Below are positions 8,662 to 16,666 of a stretch of 64,000 nt of DNA, piece by piece. A program made the position numbers and the translations under genes. The DNA is from Spirochaetia bacterium. Lineage in GTDB: Bacteria; Spirochaetota; Spirochaetia; Treponematales; Rectinemataceae. Under the pieces are notes generated by a model that was not told where the DNA came from, made no database searches, and saw only the letters and a program-made list of their open reading frames with translations. The DNA is taken from NCBI GenBank assembly GCA_029975555.1, contig JARKOY010000109.1, forward strand, positions 1 to 64,000, written 5' to 3'. Within the stretch, counting starts at the first letter, position 1; each line of letters starts with the position of its first letter.

Positions 8662-9734
8662 AGGTCCCTCTCTTGTCCTGCGCCGTTGGTTGCCGCTGGC
8701 ACGAGCACCTCTGCGATGTCGGGGCGGAGGCAGAAACGCACGACTTTCCCCTCTCTTTCGTACGGGTTGCCGTCGACGATGAGGTCGGCATCGGGGCCGA
8801 ACCCCTCTAGTTCGATGTAGTCGCCCGGCCCGAAGAGCAGGTGCTCGGCGCGCGCGGTGTCGATAAAGCCCCGGAAGGGGGCGGCGGCACGGACGACGAC
8901 CGTGTCGAAGAGCCCCAGCGCCGCGGCGCCCTCCATGAATGCGGCGTTGCAGAGCACGCCCGCGATGGCCCTGCCAAAGAATTCCCTCTTACCAAGCGGC
9001 GAGACGATGATCTGCGCCGGGCTCTCCATGGAAACCGCGATCGGCGCGCCGTTCTTACGCAGGCGAAAATTCTCACCCACGATGTGGGGCGAAGGCTCGA
9101 TCTGCAGTTTTCTGCCGCTGTGGAGCAGTTCCCTCGCGGAGATGTTGACGACCTCGCCCCCCAAGGTGCCTAGAAAAGAATTGCCTACGACCACATCGTT
9201 CAGACCGAAGGCGAGGTGGCGCCCATCCACGCACACCTCCACTGCGTCGATGCTCTTTCGTGAAGAAGTGACGAGCGCCTCGATGTCGAGCCTCGGAATG
9301 TCATCCGGCCCGAACGCTATCACCGGCCCGACATTGATGGTCCCCGAGGCGATGCCCAGAAGAGGTACTCTGTTGCCCCGTGCGCTGGGGGCTTGACCTT
9401 CCCGCTCGCGAGCGATCATCGCGTCGAGCACGTAGGAGCAAAGCCCGTCCCCCCCGATGCAGACGAGTATCTCCGAGCCCCACTCGAGGAGGTTCGCCAC
9501 GGAGGCGTACAGGTTTTTCACATAGTCTGTCGCCTGGAGTGGGCCACCAGAAAGGCTCTGCGTCAATTGGGGCCGCGCTGTCAGCCTGGACCATCCGGGA
9601 GGGAGTTCGTCGCAGCCGAACATGCCGCCGCAGACCGCGACCTTGCAGGTCCGAAGCTGGCTGGCAAGCAAGGCAATCGTTTCTGGCGCAGTGCCTTTTC
9701 CGGAAGCAGCGCCGATTATCACCCCGACTTTCAT
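8658..9734 (-). CDS. ATP-NAD kinase-like (AcoX-type) protein
   Basis: Resembles the NAD kinase/diacylglycerol kinase-like fold as used in the AcoX subgroup. There is an N-terminal GxIxGxxSGKG-like nucleotide motif (VGVIIGAASGKG), the hallmark GGDG within LVCIGGDGLCS near residue 95, and a GIASGTIN segment matching the NAD kinase GTxN region. At 358 residues the length fits the ATP-NAD kinase/AcoX group. AcoX proteins occur in acetoin and other catabolic operons and their reaction is unproven. Here it lies between the dehydrogenase and the permeases, suggesting phosphorylation of a small metabolite or a cofactor role. Substrate assignment is not possible from sequence. Confidence 0.72.
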   Translation of the reverse strand: MKVGVIIGAASGKGTAPETIALLASQLRTCKVAVCGGMFGCDELPPGWSRLTARPQLTQSLSGGPLQATDYVKNLYASVANLLEWGSEILVCIGGDGLCSYVLDAMIAREREGQAPSARGNRVPLLGIASGTINVGPVIAFGPDDIPRLDIEALVTSSRKSIDAVEVCVDGRHLAFGLNDVVVGNSFLGTLGGEVVNISARELLHSGRKLQIEPSPHIVGENFRLRKNGAPIAVSMESPAQIIVSPLGKREFFGRAIAGVLCNAAFMEGAAALGLFDTVVVRAAAPFRGFIDTARAEHLLFGPGDYIELEGFGPDADLIVDGNPYEREGKVVRFCLRPDIAEVLVPAATNGAGQERDL

Positions 9735-9743
9735 ACCCTTTCT

Positions 9744-10712
9744 CTATGGTTTCAGCACTATTTTCAACGCCTCACCCGAGGCGAGTAGATCGAAGGCTTC
9801 CTTCCCGCGCTCAAGGGGGTAGCGGTGAGTGATTATCTTCGAAAATGCCTCTCTGTGCGCATCGATCATGGATAAAGCCTCCTTGAAATGGCGCATCGCG
9901 TAGCCGAAGCTGCCTTTCAGGGACACCTGGCGGTAGTGGATCGAGTACGCCTCGACGGGCACCACTTCATCCCTTGCGAGCCCTGAGAACATGAGCACCG
10001 TGCCGGCGTCGGCGGCCAGGCCGATGTATTCGCCGACGAGCTCTTTTTTGTTGACCGCGACGACCACGGCGTCGTAGAGACCTTTTTTCACGTGGCCTGG
10101 CTCACACGTCTCGATGCCCCAAGAGGCGATTCTCTGCCTCCTGGGCGCGGAGGGTTCGACGACCGTCACGGGAATACCCTTGGTGCTGAAAAGGAGTGCG
10201 AAGAGAGCTCCCATCGGGCCAGCGCCGACCACGAGCCCCTTGCTCGTCGGCTTCAGGGTAAGCTGTTCTATCCCGTTGAGCACGCAGGCGAGCGGTTCGA
10301 CGAGCGTGTAGACGTCGTCTTTGTCTTTCACTGGAAAGACGCCCCGTTCGATGTAGCCCGCCGATAGTCCCACCCGCTCGCAGAACGCCCCGTCCTCGAC
10401 GTAGTGCTTGTGAGCACAGAGGGAGCCTGCGTCCCTCTGACAGACCTCGCAGGCGCCGCACTCCGCGTACGGCGCGACCACGACCGCATCGCCGATGGTA
10501 TAGCCGCAGCCTTCCGGCGCCTTCTCCACCAACCCGTAGAACTCGTGCCCCAAGATGGCGGGTGGCGGGAAGAGGTGGTGTCCTTTTTGGTACGTCTTCA
10601 GGTCGGTGCCGCATATGCCGCAGCCGAGGACTCTGACGACGAAATCTGAGGTGGGATCGGGGACATCCTGCATTGCCAGCTGCCCGATGCCGGTATACAC
10701 GAGGGCTTTCAT
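9744..10712 (-). CDS. Zinc-dependent alcohol/polyol dehydrogenase (MDR family)
   Basis: A medium-chain dehydrogenase of the threonine/sorbitol dehydrogenase type. It has catalytic zinc ligands in GCGICGTD and GHEF, a structural-zinc cluster CGACEVC plus Cys seven residues on, and a Rossmann motif GAGPMG for NAD(P). The start is ATG at 10712, with AAAGGA about 9 nt upstream. A longer frame extends upstream but lies inside the SorC gene. The ATG overlaps the SorC stop as ATGA. It likely oxidises a polyol or sugar alcohol delivered by the operon's transporter; the exact substrate is unknown. Confidence 0.87.
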   Translation of the reverse strand: MKALVYTGIGQLAMQDVPDPTSDFVVRVLGCGICGTDLKTYQKGHHLFPPPAILGHEFYGLVEKAPEGCGYTIGDAVVVAPYAECGACEVCQRDAGSLCAHKHYVEDGAFCERVGLSAGYIERGVFPVKDKDDVYTLVEPLACVLNGIEQLTLKPTSKGLVVGAGPMGALFALLFSTKGIPVTVVEPSAPRRQRIASWGIETCEPGHVKKGLYDAVVVAVNKKELVGEYIGLAADAGTVLMFSGLARDEVVPVEAYSIHYRQVSLKGSFGYAMRHFKEALSMIDAHREAFSKIITHRYPLERGKEAFDLLASGEALKIVLKP

Positions 10713-11746
10713 GCATGTTTTCCTTTCGCGGCCGCGCCACTGCGCGTCGGACACTGAACCATGTTCCTTGACGTCTCCTCCGTCGAATGTTCGCGGAGCA
10801 GCGTTAAAATCGCACAAGCAGTCTGTTCATCCGTGATTAAATCGCTTATGAACCCCGCCTGTGCCGCGGCGATAATCCCCCTGGCCTTCTGTTCGCCTCC
10901 GGCGAGACAGATCGAGCGTCGCAGCTTGGGCAAGTTCTGGATATCGAAGGCCAGCAGGTCGTATTCGTGTTCGGAGTGGAAGATGACTCCCTTCTGGTCA
11001 AAAAATTGTGCCAGAATGTCGCCGCAGGAAGCGCTCTTTTTCAACTCTTCCTTGTACTGTTCCGGCAGTTCGTCGATAATGTTGACGGAAGAGGACGGAG
11101 GCGCACCCAGCCCCACGACCGCCGCCTCAACCTGGTTCCAGTATTCTCTGAGGGCGTGCATGCGCTGCTCCTCGATGCCCGAGAGCGCGCTGCCCTTTTC
11201 GCGAACGGACGAGAGGTTGACGAACAGCCCCTTTGACCGAAAAGACGTGCTGAAGCGGTCGATTATGGTGTTGATCTGCAGGTTCGGGTTGGTGTCGCCT
11301 GAAAGCCCGATGAGGGGGACGAAGAGCGGCTTTCGGGCCTGCGCTGGATGGCGGGGGAGGAGCATTGCCGTCTCGTACACGGTTTTGCCCCAGCCTATGC
11401 CCACGACGCTGAAGGCCGGCAAGAGTTCGTCCAGAACATCCGCCGCGCGCGTCGCGATCGCCTTGGTAATTTCGTCCTGATCCGCAGATGTTCCGACCGG
11501 AACGACTGTCGCGGCACGAAGACCCAATGTTTCGACGAGCAACTCCGCAAGCTCGTCGGTGTGCTGTGTCGCGGGCGGCACCACCGTGATCTTCACCAGG
11601 CCCAGCGACTTCGCCTTCTCGATGAGCCTTGAAATCTGCGAGCGCGAAAAGCCTTCTTTGGCGGCGATATCTTCCTGCGAAAGCCCTTCAATATAGTAAT
11701 ATCTAGCAATTCTATATATCGTCGAGACATCATGTCCTGTTTTCAT
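10709..11746 (-). CDS. SorC-family transcriptional regulator
   Basis: A 345-residue regulator. The N-terminal helix-turn-helix is clear (ARYYYIEGLSQEDIAAKEG then FSRSQISRLIEKA, residues ~14-46). The C-terminal sugar-binding domain (~60-320) has the SorC/LsrR/CggR features, such as VVGIGWGKTVYE and AAVVGLGAPPSSS. Such proteins bind a phosphorylated sugar, so the inducer is probably an intermediate of the pathway. It sits second in the operon it likely controls, 40 bp after the aldolase gene. A palindromic candidate operator lies at 12574-12603. The ribosome site is GGGAGA, 9 nt from ATG. Confidence 0.88.
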   Translation of the reverse strand: MKTGHDVSTIYRIARYYYIEGLSQEDIAAKEGFSRSQISRLIEKAKSLGLVKITVVPPATQHTDELAELLVETLGLRAATVVPVGTSADQDEITKAIATRAADVLDELLPAFSVVGIGWGKTVYETAMLLPRHPAQARKPLFVPLIGLSGDTNPNLQINTIIDRFSTSFRSKGLFVNLSSVREKGSALSGIEEQRMHALREYWNQVEAAVVGLGAPPSSSVNIIDELPEQYKEELKKSASCGDILAQFFDQKGVIFHSEHEYDLLAFDIQNLPKLRRSICLAGGEQKARGIIAAAQAGFISDLITDEQTACAILTLLREHSTEETSRNMVQCPTRSGAAAKGKHA

Positions 11747-11786
11747 GACGCACGGTCTCCCGCTCTATTCACTATTCCCATGGTTC

Positions 11787-12515
11787 CTATCCCAAGATTT
11801 CTCTCAACGAACAAATGACCTTGAGGGGGGCGCTCGCCTGGAAAATGTTGCGGCCGAAAGCAAAACCGCGCGCGCCGCACTCGACCGCGTGCCGGGCGAC
11901 GATGCCAATGTCGCGGTCCTTCGGCCCTCCTGCGAGGATGACGGGGACCGGGCAACAGTCGATCACCTTCTCGAAATTGTCGACGTAGAAGGCCTTCACC
12001 ACGTCGGCGCCCAGCTCTGCGGCGATCCTGGCCCCGTGGTACTGGACGTCGAAGCTCGCGGTCTTGCTGAAGTCGGTGGCGAGAATTTCGACCACGACCG
12101 GAATGGAGCACTGGTGGAACGCATCGATGTCCGCCGCGAGCGCCTGAAGGCTTCGGTAGTCTTCCCCGCCGATGACCGCCATCATCAGCACCGCGTCGGC
12201 GCCGGCCGCCAGCGCGGTCTTGGGGCTGACGTGGTTGCGGTGGGCTGGTGCGTACGCCTCGGCGAGGCTCGAGCCTCCGAACGAGCTTCTGAGGACGAGC
12301 TTTTTGCGGAGGAACGGAGGCCGGGCTAGGTGTACGGCGAGGCCTATATTCAGGATGAATCCATCGAGCGGGGCGCCAGCGAACGCATTCATCAGCGCCG
12401 GCGTATCCTCAAGGCCAGGCATCACGCCGCTCTGCGCGTGATCGAGCGCCAACAGAAAGAGGTGGCCCCTCTCGTCGAAGAGCTTTTCGGTGTTCCTTTT
12501 CAGTCCGTCGGTCAT
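11787..12515 (-). CDS. Class I aldolase (DhnA/LsrF-type)
   Basis: A TIM-barrel aldolase similar to DhnA-type fructose-bisphosphate aldolases, deoxyribose-phosphate aldolases and LsrF. Features are LLALDHAQS near the N terminus, GADAVLMMA in the middle, a GADVVKAFYV strand with the likely Schiff-base Lys, VPVILAGGPK, and a C-terminal GARGFAFGRNIFQ phosphate-binding segment. The start is ATG at 12515, preceded by AGGGGGG about 5 nt away. An upstream ATG in frame (12590) lacks a ribosome site. It is the first gene of the nine-gene operon. The LsrF resemblance with a SorC regulator recalls the lsr system, but no LsrK kinase is present, so general sugar-phosphate cleavage is the safer reading. Confidence 0.82.
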   Translation of the reverse strand: MTDGLKRNTEKLFDERGHLFLLALDHAQSGVMPGLEDTPALMNAFAGAPLDGFILNIGLAVHLARPPFLRKKLVLRSSFGGSSLAEAYAPAHRNHVSPKTALAAGADAVLMMAVIGGEDYRSLQALAADIDAFHQCSIPVVVEILATDFSKTASFDVQYHGARIAAELGADVVKAFYVDNFEKVIDCCPVPVILAGGPKDRDIGIVARHAVECGARGFAFGRNIFQASAPLKVICSLREILG

Positions 12516-12573
12516 AGAACCCCCCTGCACAGACCACCGCCGCGGCGCACCGAAGGTGAGTGGCTCGCCACCC

Positions 12574-12603
12574 TTGCACATATAATGCAATTTTGTGCAT
12601 CAA
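12574..12603 (-). promoter_or_regulatory. Candidate SorC operator
   Basis: An inverted repeat, TGCACA (12575-12580) and TGTGCA (12594-12599), lies within a 30-bp element that begins TTGCA and ends CATCAA. It is just downstream of the predicted transcription start of the aldolase operon, where a repressor would block transcription. The SorC protein is encoded in the same operon. Binding is an inference. Confidence 0.45.
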
Positions 12604-12619
12604 TTATTCTCATATAATC

Positions 12620-12648
12620 AGAATACATCCGGGTTTCCGTGTTGTCAA
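12620..12648 (-). promoter_or_regulatory. Sigma-70-type promoter of the aldolase-SorC operon
   Basis: On the minus strand TTGACA (12643-12648) and TATTCT (12620-12625) are separated by 17 bp. The predicted start is near 12613, giving a ~98-nt leader that contains the palindromic operator candidate. Confidence 0.65.
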
Positions 12649-12771
12649 CAACAAAAAGCACAGCATGAGAAAAACGCCCATGATGCGGTTTGACCCGTGC
12701 TGTGAATGACGTCGTATGAGCGCAGGGATGCAATCGTGGCGCGCACCGATGTCCATCGGCGTGGTCGTTCC

Positions 12772-12800
12772 TTGTGTGGGGTCATCCTGAGTGCTATAGT
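12772..12800 (+). promoter_or_regulatory. Promoter of the bacterioferritin gene
   Basis: TTGTGT and TATAGT are spaced by 17 bp, giving a leader of about 60 nt before a strong AAGGAGG site. A perfect palindrome, CCGATG-TC-CATCGG (12746-12759), lies 12 bp upstream of the -35 and could be a regulator site. Confidence 0.6.
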
Positions 12801-12868
12801 AAAGACATGCAGTAGGCAGACCGCCGGATACCCGTGTCCGTTTCCGGCAATGTTTCAAGGAGGCGAAC

Positions 12869-13333
12869 ATGAAAAGCGACAAACGGATAATCGATGCGCT
12901 CAATGGCCTTTTGGCCGACGAGCTCACCGCGATCAACCAGTACATGGTTCATTCGGAGATGTGCGACGACTGGGGTTACGAGAAGCTCCACAAGCATTTC
13001 GAAAAGCGTGCGATCGACGAGATGAAGCACGCCGAGAAGCTCATCGGCCGCATCCTTTTCCTCGAAGGAACTCCCATCGTCAGCGAGCTGCGAAAGATCA
13101 ACATCGGCGCGTCCGTGGACAAGCAGCTCGAGAACGACCATGAGGCCGAATACATCGCGATCAAAGGATACAACGAGGCCATCGCCTTGGCCGCGGAACT
13201 CAAGGACTTTGCCACCCGCGATTTCCTTCAGGAGATCCTCAACGACGAAGATGCCCACATGGACACCATCGAAGCGCTTCAGTCCGAGATCGAGCACATG
13301 ACGCTGCCGACCTTCCTCTCGACGCAAGTCTGA
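12869..13333 (+). CDS. bfr: Bacterioferritin
   Basis: An iron-storage 24-mer subunit of normal length (154 residues). All ferroxidase ligands are present at canonical numbering: Glu18, Glu51, His54, Glu94, Glu127 and His130. Met52, the haem ligand between subunits, is also conserved, so this is the haem-binding, catalytically competent type. The ribosome site is AAGGAGG, 5 nt from ATG. It is a single-gene unit with its own promoter (12772-12800), divergent from the sugar operon. Regulation by iron or oxidative stress is likely from family knowledge; no clear Fur box was recognised. Confidence 0.96.
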   Translation: MKSDKRIIDALNGLLADELTAINQYMVHSEMCDDWGYEKLHKHFEKRAIDEMKHAEKLIGRILFLEGTPIVSELRKINIGASVDKQLENDHEAEYIAIKGYNEAIALAAELKDFATRDFLQEILNDEDAHMDTIEALQSEIEHMTLPTFLSTQV

Positions 13334-13376
13334 GAATTCATGGGGCGGGGGGCATATCCTATCTGTACATAATCGG

Positions 13377-14126
13377 TTATTGGTTCTTCTTTTCGGAATT
13401 TCCTTGAGACATCTTGAGCAGCTTTTTTACATTCTCGATATGCTTTTGGTATGCTCTTTCTGCGACACAGATGTCTCCAGACTCGGCGGCATCAATGAGT
13501 TCTTCGTGTTCGGCGACGCTCATGCCCCAGTCTCTGTAGGTGGCTTGGCATGCGGCGATCTCCTTGAGCAGGAAAGAACGAAGAATATTGTAGAAATCAA
13601 GAAAGAGGGTGTTGGAACTTGTTTTTATGATAGTGCCGTGAAAATCGTAATCGGCGTTTACTATCCCGAGAGGATCTTTCACGCTAACCGCCGCAGACAT
13701 AGAATTAAGAATCGATCGGAGCTCGGTTAAAGTAGGCGCAGCTTTTTCCGGAGCGCTTTTACAACTTTCGGTCAGTCGGAGATAACTCCAGAGTTCCATG
13801 GCTGCTCGGAGATCGATAATCATCTCGAGATCATCGTGACCTAATATGAGTGCCCAGGTGAGCACCTCTCGCGAGATGGCCTGGCGTTCACAAACAAAAG
13901 TTCCCACAGCAGACTTCGATTCGAGAACGCCGAGATGATTAAAAATTTTGATTGTCTCTCTGATTGAGGAGCGCCCGACGCCGAAAAGCGCGGCGAGTTC
14001 GGCCTCGGTTGGAAGTTTATCGCCTGGTTTGTAGGCTCCAGAGGAGATTAAGTCCTTGATCCTATCCATGACCTGGTTTACGATTGTCATTTTTTTTATT
14101 GAACTGAAAGGCTCCATTTGCTGCAT
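13377..14126 (-). CDS. GntR/FadR-family transcriptional regulator
   Basis: It has an N-terminal winged helix of the GntR family (residues ~15-80, with YKPGDKLPTEAELAALFGVGRSSIRE) and a C-terminal all-helical FCD ligand domain typical of the FadR subfamily. It follows the liv transporter genes on the same strand by 70 bp and probably controls them or a nearby amino-acid or organic-acid function. A consensus-like promoter (14132-14160) would start RNA almost exactly at the ATG at 14126, so its own mRNA may be leaderless. A TTG two codons earlier has GGGAGA upstream and could be used on read-through mRNA. Base composition is AT-richer than the bfr side. Confidence 0.88.
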   Translation of the reverse strand: MQQMEPFSSIKKMTIVNQVMDRIKDLISSGAYKPGDKLPTEAELAALFGVGRSSIRETIKIFNHLGVLESKSAVGTFVCERQAISREVLTWALILGHDDLEMIIDLRAAMELWSYLRLTESCKSAPEKAAPTLTELRSILNSMSAAVSVKDPLGIVNADYDFHGTIIKTSSNTLFLDFYNILRSFLLKEIAACQATYRDWGMSVAEHEELIDAAESGDICVAERAYQKHIENVKKLLKMSQGNSEKKNQ

Positions 14127-14131
14127 GATCA

Positions 14132-14160
14132 AGTATATCTCCCTTTTTTTTATTAGTCAA
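14132..14160 (-). promoter_or_regulatory. Promoter of the gntR gene, overlapping its start
   Basis: On the minus strand TTGACT (14155-14160) and TATACT (14132-14137) are spaced by 17 bp. The -10 ends 5 nt before ATG at 14126, so initiation would be at or next to the start codon. Confidence 0.6.
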
Positions 14161-14196
14161 AGAAATCGTTGTTAGACTCGCATAAAAGAGCCTTGA

Positions 14197-14913
14197 TCAT
14201 GACATGCCGAGATAACTTTTCTTTACGGCCTCGTCTGATCTAAGTCTTTCTGCACTGTCTGCCATAACAATCTCACCCATTTCGATTACATAACCTCTAT
14301 TGGCGATTTTGAGAGCGACATTCGAATTCTGTTCGACAAGCAGCACAGGGATCCCTTCGGCGTTGATCTTTTTGATGATCGAAAAAATATCCTGAATCAC
14401 TTTGGGAGCGAGGCCGAGGGATGGTTCATCCATCATGATCAGGCGTGGTTTTTGCATAAGAGCTCGGCCCACTGCGAGCATCTGTTGTTCACCACCTGAA
14501 AGTGTGCCTGCTCGCTGATCCCTGCGCTCGTACAGCCTGGGGAAGAGTGTGTAGACATGTTCTAAGTCGTGGGTGGCTTCCTTTGGACTTCTTAGGTACG
14601 CTCCCATATTCAGGTTCTCTCGGACTGTGAGATTGCCGAAGATATGTCTGCCTTCAAGACACTGTGCGAGGCCACGCGATGCAATCACGTGTGGCTTGAG
14701 GCCATCGATCCGTTCTCCGAGAAAGCGAATTTCGCCTGAGGTTATCTTGCCGAGAAGCCCTGAGATGGCGCGCAGAGTGGTAGTCTTGCCCGCCCCGTTA
14801 CCCCCGATGAGGGTGACGATTTCTCCTTCTCTAACCTCCAGTGAGACGCCTTTCAGAGCATGAATTTTCCCATAGTGAAAATGGAGATTTTTTACTTCGA
14901 GCAGATTAGTCAT
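14197..14913 (-). CDS. livF: Branched-chain amino acid ABC transporter ATP-binding protein LivF
   Basis: A 238-residue ATPase with Walker A GGNGAGKTTT, signature LSGGEQQML, and Walker B LIMMDEPSLGLAP, which is characteristic of LivF. It ends with the family-typical KKSYLG segment. Its start overlaps the end of livG by 8 bp. It is the last transporter gene of the liv operon. Confidence 0.95.
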   Translation of the reverse strand: MTNLLEVKNLHFHYGKIHALKGVSLEVREGEIVTLIGGNGAGKTTTLRAISGLLGKITSGEIRFLGERIDGLKPHVIASRGLAQCLEGRHIFGNLTVRENLNMGAYLRSPKEATHDLEHVYTLFPRLYERRDQRAGTLSGGEQQMLAVGRALMQKPRLIMMDEPSLGLAPKVIQDIFSIIKKINAEGIPVLLVEQNSNVALKIANRGYVIEMGEIVMADSAERLRSDEAVKKSYLGMS

Positions 14914-15667
14914 TTCGAGTATCCCCCAGGTAAGCAGCGATTACTTCCTGATTCTGCTGAATATCTGCTGGCTCGCCGAAGGCGATCTTTTTGCCATAGT
15001 TGAGCACACATATTATGTGTGTCACATTCATCACCAACTTCATGTCATGTTCGACAAGGAGCACAGTGACCCCCTTTTCGTTGATCCTTCTGATCGTTTC
15101 GCTGAGCTCTTCCTTCTCTCGGCCATTCATGCCAGCGGCAGGTTCGTCCAGAAGAAGCAGTTTCGGTTCACTTGCGAGCGCTCGGGCGATTTCAAGTCTC
15201 CGCTGTTCACCGTAGGAGAGATTCCGCGACTTGAAATCGATTTTGCTATCGAGCTGCATAAAGTGAAGTATATCGAGGCATTTTTCGCGTACCGACTTTT
15301 CTTCTGCGCGTTGCCGACGTGTGCGGAGAATGCTGGACATGAGGCCAGCACCGGTCTTCGTATGGCAGCCGACCATGACATTTTCTAGTACGGTCATCTG
15401 TTTGAAGAGATTGATATTCTGATATGTACGCGCAATGCCTAGTTTGTTTACCTTATAAGGAGGAATCCCTTGAATTTCCTTCTCTTCGAAGAGTACTCTA
15501 CCGCTTGTAGGGGCGTAAACGCCGCTAATAATATTGAAAAGAGTAGTTTTCCCGGCACCATTGGGACCGATGAGGCCGAAGATCGAGCCTTTAGGAACTT
15601 CCATATCGACTTCGTTGACTGCAGTGAGCCCCCCAAACCTAATGGTCACTTTTTCGAGTTTAAGCAT
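14906..15667 (-). CDS. livG: Branched-chain amino acid ABC transporter ATP-binding protein LivG
   Basis: A 253-residue ATPase with Walker A GPNGAGKTTLFN, the LivG-type signature LSYGEQRRLEIARAL, Walker B LLLLDEPAAGMN and the EHDMKLVM switch region. It overlaps livM upstream and livF downstream by 8 bp each, so the three are translationally coupled. It forms the heterodimeric ATPase with LivF. Confidence 0.95.
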   Translation of the reverse strand: MLKLEKVTIRFGGLTAVNEVDMEVPKGSIFGLIGPNGAGKTTLFNIISGVYAPTSGRVLFEEKEIQGIPPYKVNKLGIARTYQNINLFKQMTVLENVMVGCHTKTGAGLMSSILRTRRQRAEEKSVREKCLDILHFMQLDSKIDFKSRNLSYGEQRRLEIARALASEPKLLLLDEPAAGMNGREKEELSETIRRINEKGVTVLLVEHDMKLVMNVTHIICVLNYGKKIAFGEPADIQQNQEVIAAYLGDTRND

Positions 15668-16637
15668 TGTTCACCGCCTTATCGGTATGCTGCTTCCTTG
15701 AGCTTTCTTTTAGGCTCTCGATGATACCTACAACTCCATTGGGAAGATAGAAAAGGACAATGAGGATAAAGATCGCATAAATCAACATTTGGTAACTTAC
15801 GAAGCTTTGCATCAGTTCGGTTGTGGCAACGAGAATTGCAGAGCCGATCGCTGGTCCCACTAGAGAGCCGATCCCTCCGAACAAGAGCATGGTCATGAAT
15901 AGCGTGGATTGGGACGCCGTGAATGTATCGGGGCTTATAAAGCCCATGAGATGTGCATAGAGTGCGCCAGCGATACCTGTCAAAAATGCACTGACCGCAA
16001 ATGCAAGAATTTTGTAGTAACGGACATTAATACCCATTCCATTGGCTGCGTGCGGATTCTCACGGATCGCGATGAAAGCCCTCCCGACCCGAGAGTCTAC
16101 GATCCTTTTTTTGGCGATGAACACGAGGATGACGACGCCGAGCAATAGGAAGAAGTTGCTCTGGTTTGTAGAGAACGTATAGCCAAAAATCGAGATATGA
16201 GGGATGCCTACAATGCCAGAGGTGCCGTTCGTCAGGGGCACGGTGACTGCGATGAAGATGTAGACCATCTGACCAAATGCAATGGTCAGAAGAGAAAGAA
16301 AGTGCTTTACAAGCTTTGCAGCAGGGAACGCGATAATGACGCCAAAGAGCATCGAAACGAATCCGGCGATGATGACAGCGAGAGCGGGCGGTAGGTTCAG
16401 TCTGAGTGTCAATAAAGCCGAGGTGTAGGAACCAATTGCATAGTAACCTGCGTGGCCGAAAGAAACCTGGCCAGTATAGCCGAACAGAATATCGAGACCA
16501 GTGACTGCGATAATGTTGATACAAACGAAACAGAGTACAAGAGCCAAGTAGCGCTCCTTCAGCATCAAGCCGCACACGACTGTGATGATGGCCAGTGCTA
16601 TTAGAAGCCCTTTTTTCTCTTTCAGTCTATTGAGCAT
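15660..16637 (-). CDS. livM: Branched-chain amino acid ABC transporter permease LivM
   Basis: A 325-residue integral membrane protein with about eight to ten hydrophobic segments. It has the LivM motifs GLDILFGYTGQVSFGHAGYYAIG near residue 47 and AIRENPHAANGMGINVRYYK near 188. It partners LivH. A 29-bp gap separates it from livH, and it overlaps livG. Confidence 0.95.
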   Translation of the reverse strand: MLNRLKEKKGLLIALAIITVVCGLMLKERYLALVLCFVCINIIAVTGLDILFGYTGQVSFGHAGYYAIGSYTSALLTLRLNLPPALAVIIAGFVSMLFGVIIAFPAAKLVKHFLSLLTIAFGQMVYIFIAVTVPLTNGTSGIVGIPHISIFGYTFSTNQSNFFLLLGVVILVFIAKKRIVDSRVGRAFIAIRENPHAANGMGINVRYYKILAFAVSAFLTGIAGALYAHLMGFISPDTFTASQSTLFMTMLLFGGIGSLVGPAIGSAILVATTELMQSFVSYQMLIYAIFILIVLFYLPNGVVGIIESLKESSRKQHTDKAVNNA

Positions 16638-16666
16638 GCTTGATTCTCCTTTGAGTTGGGGAAAGG

